Of a stretch of DNA of 64,000 nucleotides, positions 28,164-36,142 are shown piece after piece; the first letter of the stretch is position 1, and the number at the start of each line of letters is the position of its first letter. The notes beneath the pieces are model-generated. The model was not told the origin of the DNA and ran no database searches. It saw only the letters and a program-made list of their open reading frames with translations. The DNA is from CAZPUS01 sp964589825 (lineage in GTDB: Bacteria; Fibrobacterota; Chitinivibrionia; Chitinivibrionales; WJKA01): assembly GCA_964589825.1 (NCBI GenBank), contig CAZPUS010000012.1, positions 1-64,000 on the forward strand, given 5' to 3'. The position numbers and the translations under genes are program-made.

Positions 28164-31100
28164 TTACTCCTGTGTGTCAAGAATGTTACGTACAATTTTT
28201 GAAAACTCGTTTTTTTGCATCGGTTTTATGCAGTAGGCGCGAATTCCATGGTTGGATGCGCTGTGTTTGTAGGCGAACTCACTGAATCCAGTGCAAATTA
28301 TCACAGGCAACCCCGGTCGTACTGCGAGCACCTCCTTGCTCAATTCCGTGCCGGTCAGCTTCGGCATGGTCTGATCGGATATCATTATATCGTACCTGTC
28401 CGGATCGCGCAGGAATTCCTCCAGTGCACGTTCGGGGTCGGTAAATGCAGAGACTCTGTAGCCGATTTTTTTAAACATTGCGGCGTACATATCCGAAATC
28501 ATCCGTTCATCATCGACGAACAGGATATGCTCAGATTCTCCCTTACGCGGGGTTGCATGCGACATATCGACTACCCCGGATTCATAAGGAATTTTTGGCA
28601 GATATATGGTGAATGCCGTTCCCACGTTTTCTTCGCTCTCCATAAAAATGTATCCCTCATGCTGTGTGATGATCCCCCGTACCATCGCCAGTCCCATACC
28701 GGTACCCCTGTCGGGAGGCTTGAGTGTAAAAAACGGATCGAATATTTTTTTCTGCACCTCTTCATTCATCCCGCATCCGTTATCCGAAACGTGCATCACC
28801 GCATAGGTTCCCGAAGGGATCCCCATCTCATTACGATCTCCGAGGTAAAGCTCTTTCAGTGATATATCTATTATACCGCCGGTTTCTATGGCATCCGCAG
28901 CGTTGGTGAATAAATTAACGAGTACTTCATGTATCTGCTTTGCATTTGCGTGTACCGGGAGGGTCTCTTTGTCAAAACTGCGGTTAATTATTATACTCGA
29001 AGGAATTGCCGAGCGCAGCATTTCAACTGTCTCACGCACGACGGAAGAGAGGAATATAGGCTTTCGGGTACTGTCGTTCTTCCTGCTGTATGTAAGAATC
29101 TGGGCCACAAGATTTTTTGCCCGTTCGCCCGCTGCAAGCACTTTGCGAAGATTCTTTTCGGCCACACTCCCCTTTTCCACATCATCGAGTGTCATATCGG
29201 TATACCCGAGCATGCCCCCCAACACATTGTTAAAATCGTGTGCTATACCACCCGCCAACTTTCCGATAGCCTCCATACGTTCGGTCTGACGTATTCGTTC
29301 CTCCATTTTTTGTTTTTCCTCAAGCACGTTTTTCTTTTCCGAAATATCCATGGCGAATCCATCGATGAGGTTCTGTCCACTCGAACTGGTGACCAGACGC
29401 GCATTCATGGATATCCACACATTTTTTTCACTGTTTTTTCTACGGGCAAGATACTCATAATCGTTCACCCGTCCATTGGTTTTCAGTCTGTTGACAAACT
29501 CCTCCCGTTGCTGCGGATAGACATACAAATCCCGGGAAAGCTCTGTAAACGATTCCATTGCTTCTTCTGCGGATTCACAACCAAGAATACGCGCCATTTC
29601 CGAATTTAACTCAACCGGATGTCCTTCGATAGTGGTACGGAAAATGCCGACGGGTGCATTCGAGAATATCTCTCTGAGACGATTTTCACTTTTATAATAG
29701 CTGTTCCACGCGTTTTTAAGGCCACTTATATCGACGACCGTACCTCTTATTCCGATTGGTTTACCTCCAATTGTATCACGCATGAGATTTGAATAAATCA
29801 GCACGGGAAACATTCTCCCGTCCTTTGTTACGGCGGTGTATTCCACGCCCTCTTCAGCCGAAAGATTCGTTCTCATCATTTCATCGAGTCTTTTTGTGGC
29901 GCGTTCTCTGTCTTGTTCGGCCAGGGCCTTGAACACATTAATACCTCTCTCGAAATCCTCCGCCGTAAATCCGAATGTATGCAATCCGTTTTTATTCACG
30001 AAAAGAAGATTCCCGTCCGTATCGGCTTCGAATACCGTCTGGGGAAGCATATCGGACAAATTCCTGAAACGCTGCTCACTCTCTTTGAGCTTCTGTTTCT
30101 GCCGGTATTCCCATGTTACATCGCGGAATACGAGTACCGTTCCAACGATCCCTCCCTCTTCGTCACGTATCGGCGCAGCGGAATCGGATATCTGGTATCT
30201 GGTCCCCTCCCGGGATATCAATACGGTATGATTGCTGAGTGTCGCGACCTTCCCGCTGCGCAGGACAAACTCTACCGGATCGGTCATGGCAGTACCCAGA
30301 CTCGAATCAACGATACGAAACACCTCGGTTAGTTTTTTGCCTGTTGCTTCTTCCCGTTTCCACCCGGTAAGTCGTTCGGCGACGGGATTCATGCGTCGAA
30401 TTATTCCGTGCTTGTCGGTCGATATTACCGCATCACCGATCGAATCGAGGGTAATTCGTTCATTGCGCTCACGTTGCAGAAGTGCATGCTCCACATGTTT
30501 TCTCTCTGTAATATCCATAACCACACCGGTGATCATGCGCGAATTCCCCTGTTCATCCCACTCGGTACACTTGCCCCTGTCATGTAACCACCTATAGGTT
30601 CCGTTTTTTGCCTTTATGCGATAATCGACCACATAATCAGGCTCCTCACCCTTTATGTGAGCGGACATGCGCTCAACCACCCGGGTATAATCGTCGGGAT
30701 GCAGCAACCCGAGCCATTTATGTGAGGTAGTGTTTTGAAAAACATGAGGATCATACCCCAGCATGCGCGCCTTCATGGCGTCACACTCGACAACTCCTGT
30801 TTTTACATTCATCTCCCACCAGGCAATCGCACCTGTCCTCATCGCATTCTGCAGCCGGTGTCTGGTCGTTTCCAGGTGTTCTCTTTGTCGTGTCTGCTCG
30901 GTTATATCTGCAGCAATACACAGGACCGGAGAGTTACCGCTTTCCATGGGCTCAAGTGGTGTACAATGAAAATCCCATACATGCTGTGTTCCGCTTTTTG
31001 TAGCAATCGATATTTCACCTATGTGAAAAGGTTCCGGATTATCTTTTGTGGATTTTTTTACTGAATGACAGCGTATTTCATCAAGACAGGCTTGTTGTAC

Positions 31101-32045
31101 CCATGCATCGACGGTAGGGATCTCATCGATGGCATAGCCCGATGCATGCGTCCATGCTTCATTGATAAACAGGACTTTCCCTTCCTGCGTATGGATCATT
31201 GCGGGATACGGAGCTTCCTGAATTGCCTGTTCGAATCGTTTTTCCGCCCGCGTTTTCTCTTCCTTCTGATCTATGGAATAAAGCGCATACGCGATATCTC
31301 TGGTTATCTCCCCGAATAGCTCCTGCTCCTGCGTATCGCGCGCATAATCGACAGGAACCGAAACACACAAAAAAGCGTATGCAACCCCTTCATGCCGAAG
31401 CAGCCTGCACATAGCGGCGGTACCGCATTGGTTATCCATTTCACGCAGCGGACAATTATTGCACGAGTAACGCTCATCGTCAATCACTACAATGTCATCG
31501 CTCTTTTCTGCGCGGGTAATACAGCCGGGACGATTGCCTTCCCGCAAATATGCATCCATACCGCTAAACTGTCTGCCTAAATTCGATTCATAGGTCTTTG
31601 TAACCTCACCGTTTCGTCCGTACTGTGCAATCCAGCAGTGAAAATATCCTCTTGTTCCGGTAAGCAGGCTGCAGGTACGTTCAAGCAACTCTTTGCGCTT
31701 TATCGTACGGGTAATCAGCTTGTTTACATTCAACAATGCCCTCAATACTTTGTTCATATGCTGCTGGTAACGTCTGAGTTCGTTTGTTTTTTTTACACTC
31801 AGAACCACCCAGTATCCCAGTACTACCGTTAATACTATATATACGGCACGCGCCCACAACCCTCTGCGGGAAATATTCCCAATGAGCACATCTGCGAATG
31901 AACGATTACGACTAAAAAAAAGTAACTCTGCGACCGTATCCGCAGTCCATGCTCCCACAACCACCAATACGATAAGTCCATAGACACGATACATTTTTTT
32001 GCCATTATCGCATGACACGTCTCTTTTTTGATCTTTATCTAACAT
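28164..32045 (-). CDS. Membrane multi-PAS hybrid histidine kinase 2
   Basis: 1293 residues. Two membrane helices (about 20-42 and 66-86) flank a short outer loop. A GAF-like module (95-270) has a cysteine cluster CNNCPLREMD...MC. Five PAS domains follow between about 280 and 905. The HisKA box is GKLAGGIAHDFNNVLGG, the HATPase is GTGMGLAMVRG, and the C-terminal receiver has phospho-Asp in MISDQTMP and Lys in CIKPMQ. It is the first gene of a reverse operon with the lone receiver, the PAS/CxxC protein and the zinc-ribbon protein. Its GAF and one PAS resemble those of kinase 3, pointing to module duplication. Confidence 0.88.
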   Translation of the reverse strand: MLDKDQKRDVSCDNGKKMYRVYGLIVLVVVGAWTADTVAELLFFSRNRSFADVLIGNISRRGLWARAVYIVLTVVLGYWVVLSVKKTNELRRYQQHMNKVLRALLNVNKLITRTIKRKELLERTCSLLTGTRGYFHCWIAQYGRNGEVTKTYESNLGRQFSGMDAYLREGNRPGCITRAEKSDDIVVIDDERYSCNNCPLREMDNQCGTAAMCRLLRHEGVAYAFLCVSVPVDYARDTQEQELFGEITRDIAYALYSIDQKEEKTRAEKRFEQAIQEAPYPAMIHTQEGKVLFINEAWTHASGYAIDEIPTVDAWVQQACLDEIRCHSVKKSTKDNPEPFHIGEISIATKSGTQHVWDFHCTPLEPMESGNSPVLCIAADITEQTRQREHLETTRHRLQNAMRTGAIAWWEMNVKTGVVECDAMKARMLGYDPHVFQNTTSHKWLGLLHPDDYTRVVERMSAHIKGEEPDYVVDYRIKAKNGTYRWLHDRGKCTEWDEQGNSRMITGVVMDITERKHVEHALLQRERNERITLDSIGDAVISTDKHGIIRRMNPVAERLTGWKREEATGKKLTEVFRIVDSSLGTAMTDPVEFVLRSGKVATLSNHTVLISREGTRYQISDSAAPIRDEEGGIVGTVLVFRDVTWEYRQKQKLKESEQRFRNLSDMLPQTVFEADTDGNLLFVNKNGLHTFGFTAEDFERGINVFKALAEQDRERATKRLDEMMRTNLSAEEGVEYTAVTKDGRMFPVLIYSNLMRDTIGGKPIGIRGTVVDISGLKNAWNSYYKSENRLREIFSNAPVGIFRTTIEGHPVELNSEMARILGCESAEEAMESFTELSRDLYVYPQQREEFVNRLKTNGRVNDYEYLARRKNSEKNVWISMNARLVTSSSGQNLIDGFAMDISEKKNVLEEKQKMEERIRQTERMEAIGKLAGGIAHDFNNVLGGMLGYTDMTLDDVEKGSVAEKNLRKVLAAGERAKNLVAQILTYSRKNDSTRKPIFLSSVVRETVEMLRSAIPSSIIINRSFDKETLPVHANAKQIHEVLVNLFTNAADAIETGGIIDISLKELYLGDRNEMGIPSGTYAVMHVSDNGCGMNEEVQKKIFDPFFTLKPPDRGTGMGLAMVRGIITQHEGYIFMESEENVGTAFTIYLPKIPYESGVVDMSHATPRKGESEHILFVDDERMISDMYAAMFKKIGYRVSAFTDPERALEEFLRDPDRYDIMISDQTMPKLTGTELSKEVLAVRPGLPVIICTGFSEFAYKHSASNHGIRAYCIKPMQKNEFSKIVRNILDTQE

Positions 32046-32423
32046 TCCCCGCCATTCGTTTTGTCAAGAAGAATTTTTCACAATCATTCATTCAACGCCT
32101 GATACTATACGCACACATATATCAAATAACGTGCCAAACAACCATCAACGATGCGGGGCTTTCTTTTTTGCCAATTCCGAGACAAACGGATCATTTTTTT
32201 CACCGACAGGCAATGTATCGCACATAAATATCGGCACAACAGCGAACACAGGGATAACCATCTTCCCGAATCGGACCACTCCCGTGACGCACTCCCGGAA
32301 AACCTGATACCATTGCGGTATTAATTTGTCCGACGATTCCGCACAGTACCATATTATGCTTTTTGTTCTTTGCCCGAAAACGGCTACATCCCGAAGGATT
32401 ATCGTACCATGTTTCAGGCTATG

Positions 32424-32442
32424 GTGTATACAAATGATACAC
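32424..32442. promoter_or_regulatory. Operator-like dyad 1 (GTGTAT-N7-ATACAC)
   Basis: This 19-base inverted repeat has six-base arms and a seven-base spacer. It has the same architecture as the dyad at 32579-32597 and a four-base core shared with 32469-32487. Confidence 0.5.
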
Positions 32443-32468
32443 TTTTTACGCTAAGTCGTTGTATACGG

Positions 32469-32487
32469 CTGTATCAAAATGATACCC
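32469..32487. promoter_or_regulatory. Operator-like dyad 2 (GTAT-N7-ATAC)
   Basis: GTATCAAAATGATAC at 32471-32485 is a near-perfect palindrome (GTATCA-AAA-TGATAC). It keeps the GTAT-N7-ATAC core of dyads 1 and 3. Its centre is 45 bases from dyad 1. Confidence 0.5.
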
Positions 32488-32498
32488 CCCTGCACGAC

Positions 32499-32527
32499 AA
32501 CCGGGGATTCCCGGTCGATCCGGTTTT
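32499..32527 (+). terminator. Hairpin followed by T-rich tract
   Basis: Outer arms AACCGG (32499-32504) and CCGGTT (32520-32525) pair. An alternative inner stem is ACCGGGGATTCCCGGT (32500-32515). TTCTATTTTG follows. The order suits an intrinsic terminator for a short forward transcript or a regulatory hairpin. Confidence 0.35.
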
Positions 32528-32578
32528 CTATTTTGTTAATTGACAAATGATTATTCACTCTCAATTCACACACGGGGG

Positions 32579-32597
32579 GTGTATCATATCTATACAC
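32579..32597. promoter_or_regulatory. Operator-like dyad 3 (GTGTAT-N7-ATACAC)
   Basis: GTGTAT, seven bases, ATACAC: the same arms as dyad 1, with centres 155 bases apart. Confidence 0.5.
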
Positions 32598-32611
32598 TCG
32601 GGCGCATTAAA

Positions 32612-32789
32612 CCTGGTTTGAGCGGTTTTGTTTGCGAACTGAACGAGTATTGTACTCAACGCTGCGCTAAGACGAGTGGTTATCGCGTGCTCTGAAATCA
32701 CGGGTTCACCCTTTTGGCCGGGTCATTGTTTGCGGTACCACATAATACGGATGGCACCATATTCCGCGGACACAATCGCTCGGTTCAGG
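32612..32789 (+). repeat. Dispersed TIR repeat, diverged copy H
   Basis: Two nested left ends (CCTGGTTTGAGCGGTTTTG and AACTGAACGAGTATTGT) are followed by GGTCATTGTTTGCGGTA and the right end ATCGCTCGGTTCAGG. It is collinear with copy B but more diverged. Confidence 0.5.
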
Positions 32790-33085
32790 TGTGATCTTGT
32801 CTGTAATGGCTCATTTGCCCGAATGGAAGGCCGTAGTGCGGGGAGAACATTTACATAAATTGCTGCATCGTGCCAAAAACCGCGTATTAACAAGTAAATA
32901 CCGGCATGTTTTTTGCAAACATACTGTATAACTCAGAGCGGAAAATAGCATTAGGCATATATACGCCGGCATGATAGCACATTCCCTATCTGAATGGCAT
33001 ATAGCTGCAGCCCCATTATGCGCCTGCAAAGCCTGCCCCGAACCAAGTGATCGTTCTATTGCCCAATTAATAAGAGAGGTACTGT

Positions 33086-33760
33086 ATGGCATCGAACACG
33101 GTACTGAACCTTCCCTCACAGGATGAAATAATCAATATATATTCCGGATGCATGGATATTCGTGCCGCATCGAAGGAGTTTCTTAACAGAACAAACAATC
33201 TTACACTTAAGGGCATTAATGTGCTGGTAATTGCACAGCGATCCGAGGAAACAAGCAGGATATTTCAGGTCGCGGTCGATGAGATAAATTCGATCACCAC
33301 AGAAATATACGGCGTGCTTTCAAAACTCGAAGAAAGCGGCTCCTCACTGGCGGAAAATGCAATCGCCAACATCTCGAAAAACCAGATTTGTGACAAATAC
33401 CTTGCAGGATATGAAAAAGGGATCGATGGTGAAAACGGCACACTTTTGCTTGACATCAGAAATAATGTGGGTGTGCAAATACGGAAAAAACTCAACGATA
33501 TTGCTTCACAGCTCGATTTTCAAAAATCGTCACTTAAAGAGCTGGAAAAACTTGCGATTCACATCCCTTTCGTAACAAATATTATCAAGATAAATGCGTC
33601 TGAATTCAGTGAAGTAGAGGAACAATTCAAACGTATGGCACAACAGATGGATAGCTACACCGATTTTCTTACCAAAAAAGTGAAGTCGCTGACCACGGAC
33701 ATACTCGGTATTATCTCACGAATACATGCAGCGATGAAACAGGAGGCCCTTCATGATTAG
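33086..33760 (+). CDS. Cytoplasmic helical/coiled-coil protein coupled to ODP
   Basis: 224 residues, predicted almost wholly helical, with long heptad-like stretches (RIFQVAVDEINSITTEIYGV; VEEQFKRMAQQMDSY). There is no signal peptide or membrane helix. It looks like the helical bundle of a methyl-accepting or similar signalling protein but lacks the conserved chemoreceptor hairpin. GAGAGG precedes the ATG. It overlaps the ODP gene by eight bases, so the two are translationally coupled and probably act together. The role as partner of the O2 sensor is inference; the family is not recognised. Confidence 0.65.
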   Translation: MASNTVLNLPSQDEIINIYSGCMDIRAASKEFLNRTNNLTLKGINVLVIAQRSEETSRIFQVAVDEINSITTEIYGVLSKLEESGSSLAENAIANISKNQICDKYLAGYEKGIDGENGTLLLDIRNNVGVQIRKKLNDIASQLDFQKSSLKELEKLAIHIPFVTNIIKINASEFSEVEEQFKRMAQQMDSYTDFLTKKVKSLTTDILGIISRIHAAMKQEALHD

Positions 33761-34523
33761 AAAACAACTCTATAGCGCAAAAGGAAACGAATGGCATGTA
33801 CTTGGACGCGATGATAAAAAGGCAAAAAAGGTTATCGATACGAACGAGTATGTAGTCACATGCGGCAAAGAAGTGCTGATGATCGATCCGGGAGGGACCG
33901 AAATATTCCCACAAGTGGTGAGTGCGGTCTCCGAACTCGTAAAAATAGCCCATGTAAACACCTTTTTCTGCAGTCACCAGGACCCGGATATCATGTCATC
34001 TCTCATGCTGTGGCTGGGACTTCGGCCACAGGCAAAAATCTATCTGCCATGGATCTGGTCTACCTTTGTGGCACATTTCGGGTATGACTATGTAAATAAT
34101 TTTGTACATATTCCCGACGAAGGGATGGATATAGAATTTAGCAATAATAAAAAACTCAGACTCATCCCGGCCCATTACTGTCACTCTTCAGGAACCTACT
34201 CACTGTACGATCCGGATGCAAAAATCCTTTTTTCCGGAGATATCGGTGCCGCATTGCTGCCCCGAAGCGACGGTTCATTTTTTGTCGACCACTTTGATTC
34301 ACATGTGCAGTACATAGAGAAATTTCATACCCGGTGGATGCCCTCCAATACCGCGAAGAATGAATGGATTTGCCGGGTACGCAATCTTCAGATAAAATAC
34401 CTGTGCCCCCAGCATGGCTCTATCTACCGAGACGGGCAGGTACACGAGTTTCTCGACTGGTTCGAAAAACTGGACGTGGGAAAAACAAAAGCACCACCGG
34501 CCGGGACCACCGCCGGTGGCTGA
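33753..34523 (+). CDS. Oxygen-binding di-iron protein (ODP), MBL-fold
   Basis: 256 residues, metallo-beta-lactamase fold of the FprA/ODP type without a flavodoxin domain. The metal motif is H75-Q-D77-P-D79 (CSHQDPDIMSSL), replacing the HxHxDH of hydrolases. Further likely ligands lie in PAHYCHSSGTY, LFSGDIGAAL and CPQHGSIY. Family knowledge: ODP of Treponema denticola binds O2 at a di-iron site and tunes chemotaxis signalling. Here no che genes are visible, and the partner is the overlapping coiled-coil gene. The lactonase or hydrolase alternative is less likely given the HxDxD motif. A GC hairpin overlaps its stop codon. Confidence 0.8.
   Translation: MIRKQLYSAKGNEWHVLGRDDKKAKKVIDTNEYVVTCGKEVLMIDPGGTEIFPQVVSAVSELVKIAHVNTFFCSHQDPDIMSSLMLWLGLRPQAKIYLPWIWSTFVAHFGYDYVNNFVHIPDEGMDIEFSNNKKLRLIPAHYCHSSGTYSLYDPDAKILFSGDIGAALLPRSDGSFFVDHFDSHVQYIEKFHTRWMPSNTAKNEWICRVRNLQIKYLCPQHGSIYRDGQVHEFLDWFEKLDVGKTKAPPAGTTAGG
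34494..34519 (+). terminator. Possible terminator hairpin at the ODP stop codon
   Basis: CCACCGGC (34494-34501) pairs with GCCGGTGG (34512-34519) around a 10-base loop, followed by CTGAACATTTT. The T-run is short, so this is tentative. The same bases encode the C-terminal Pro/Gly tail. Confidence 0.35.
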
Positions 34524-34529
34524 ACATTT

Positions 34530-34608
34530 TGACCCATACATTATTTACGAAAAGGCGATAACAGCACGAGTAACCGCAGCATTCATCGAAACAACCGCTC
34601 AATTCAGG
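34530..34608 (-). repeat. Dispersed TIR repeat, left half (copy E)
   Basis: Read in reverse it starts CCTGAATTGAGCGGTTG followed by TTTCGATGAATGCTGCGG, the cleanest left end in the window. It continues to about the internal TTTTCG and then stops just after the ODP stop codon. Confidence 0.6.
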
Positions 34609-34757
34609 TTACACAATTCCCGAAACAGATTAACACACGCTGTATAACCCCACACCTTCGAGGGCGCATGCACACCACCGTTTTTTTGTCAAAAGGATAG
34701 CTGACCGGCATCCCTCTGCTTCCGTATCCTGTCATTCGTTTCTGCCTTTTTGAAGCC

Positions 34758-36011
34758 TTACCGGGGAAAAAGTCGTTCATACATCGAGTACGCATCTATC
34801 TGTGTGCGTCGTACATACGTTTTTATCTCATCGTAGTTATCACACAACAGATCCACTATCCGGGCATCGAGCCCTCCGCCGGCCGCGTTTGCACGCAGAA
34901 TTTCGCGGATTTTATCGTCATCCATCCCTTCCCTGTAGGGTCTGTCTTCAGCCAGTGCGGTAAATATGTCCGCGACCATCATGATACGTGCGCCGGAACA
35001 CAGCTCATGCGAAATACAATGAAACGGATATCCGCTGCCGTCGAGTTTTTCATGATGGAATGCAGCTATTTCCCCAATGGTATGAAACCCTTTAATCGTA
35101 TTGAGCACCGTGTAGGTGTAGTAAGTATGAGATTTTATTATCGTAAACTCTTCTTTTGTCAGCCGTCCCGGTTTTTCCAGGATCGCGTTCGGTACAGCGA
35201 GTTTTCCAAGGTCATGCAGATCTCCCGCAATTTTCATTAAGGTAACTTCACGCTCCGAAAGCCCGAACAATTCAGCCATTTTTTCTGCACATGCCGCAAC
35301 ACCTGAGGAATGCGTGGCAGTAAAGCGTGATCTGAAATCGATGACGCAGGTAAAAAGGCGTGTTATCGATTTCATCCGCGTAAGAGTCACCTCGATGGTT
35401 CTGAATGGTCCGTGGTGAAGCAGCAGCGAATAAAGATGCGGGTGTGACAAATCGAGCCAGAACTCCTCTCTGCTGCCGATCGCTTCCACCAGCGCCACGA
35501 TATCGGGATGAAAACTGTATCCCTGCTTATGGCGGAGTTTCGTAAGAATACCCTCAGACTGCTGCAGTATAAAGGCATTGCGATCAATCAGCCGCTCGAC
35601 ATAATCGGCGATAAAAATGCACTGGGAACCAAATACCACAAAATCATCGATCGATGTATCCCAGCTGTTCCAGTCCCGATGATGATTTCTTACCAGACCT
35701 GCCGCATCCAGCAGCAGCGGGGATACCCGCAGCAGCGATTCTCCCCGTAACGCGTGCGTCTGGGTATCGGTCACTTCGAATTCGTGAAGCGCAATGCGTT
35801 CCTCGGGCGAAAGTGCCCCGATATCGTGCAGCAGTGCCGCGATAAAAAGCGTCTCCATTTCCTTTTGCCCGAGTCCTGCTTCCCGTCCCATACTCCATAC
35901 AATATAGGCGACTCTCTGCTGATGCTGAGCCACACGGGGACTGATAAGATCCATCATATCCGAAAGGGACAACAAAAAATTGCCGAAATTAATCTGCTGC
36001 ATGTGTCGCAT
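34758..36011 (-). CDS. Tandem HD-domain protein with HD-GYP output
   Basis: 417 residues. The first HD domain (about 20-190) has ALLHDIGAL and NHHRDWNSWD. The second is HD-GYP (about 225-410) with GDLHDLGKLAVP, HHEKLDGSGYP (the family GYP motif) and MVADIFTALAEDRPYR. HD-GYP proteins hydrolyse cyclic di-GMP (or cGAMP in some). The metal His/Asp residues of both HD domains are visible. No sensor or receiver domain is attached. The ATG follows AAAGGAG with roughly 10 bases between. It lies downstream of hybrid kinase 3 with a 124-base gap, in the same direction. Confidence 0.85.
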   Translation of the reverse strand: MRHMQQINFGNFLLSLSDMMDLISPRVAQHQQRVAYIVWSMGREAGLGQKEMETLFIAALLHDIGALSPEERIALHEFEVTDTQTHALRGESLLRVSPLLLDAAGLVRNHHRDWNSWDTSIDDFVVFGSQCIFIADYVERLIDRNAFILQQSEGILTKLRHKQGYSFHPDIVALVEAIGSREEFWLDLSHPHLYSLLLHHGPFRTIEVTLTRMKSITRLFTCVIDFRSRFTATHSSGVAACAEKMAELFGLSEREVTLMKIAGDLHDLGKLAVPNAILEKPGRLTKEEFTIIKSHTYYTYTVLNTIKGFHTIGEIAAFHHEKLDGSGYPFHCISHELCSGARIMMVADIFTALAEDRPYREGMDDDKIREILRANAAGGGLDARIVDLLCDNYDEIKTYVRRTQIDAYSMYERLFPR

Positions 36012-36111
36012 TGACTACCACTCCTTTAACCTGCATAATGACACAGTAAAAAAACACACGATATTCGGATAATATACCCTGCAAAAACCATACCAGATCG
36101 TTTTACGATAT

Positions 36112-36142
36112 TTAAAAAGACTAGTGGCCGGGCCCCTACCAG
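36112..36142 (-). terminator. Possible terminator of hybrid kinase 3
   Basis: On the reverse strand, CTGGT and the later ACTAG form imperfect arms around a G/C-rich core and are followed by TCTTTTTAAA. The stem overlaps the stop codon. The pairing has mismatches. Confidence 0.3.

Larger units (their letters stand above)
32046..33085. other. Intergenic, 1040 bp, operator-like dyads and repeat
   Basis: This is a divergent region between hybrid kinase 2 and the coiled-coil/ODP pair. It contains three matching dyads (32424-32442, 32469-32487, 32579-32597), a terminator-like hairpin (32499-32527), a TTGACA at 32540-32545 without a good -10, and a diverged copy of the dispersed repeat (32612-32789). 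I see no convincing protein gene. A small RNA is possible. Confidence 0.55.

Noticed and set aside
32540..32545. TTGACA in the kinase 2/ODP spacer
   Set aside because: No acceptable -10 hexamer at 16-18 bases; not listed as a promoter.
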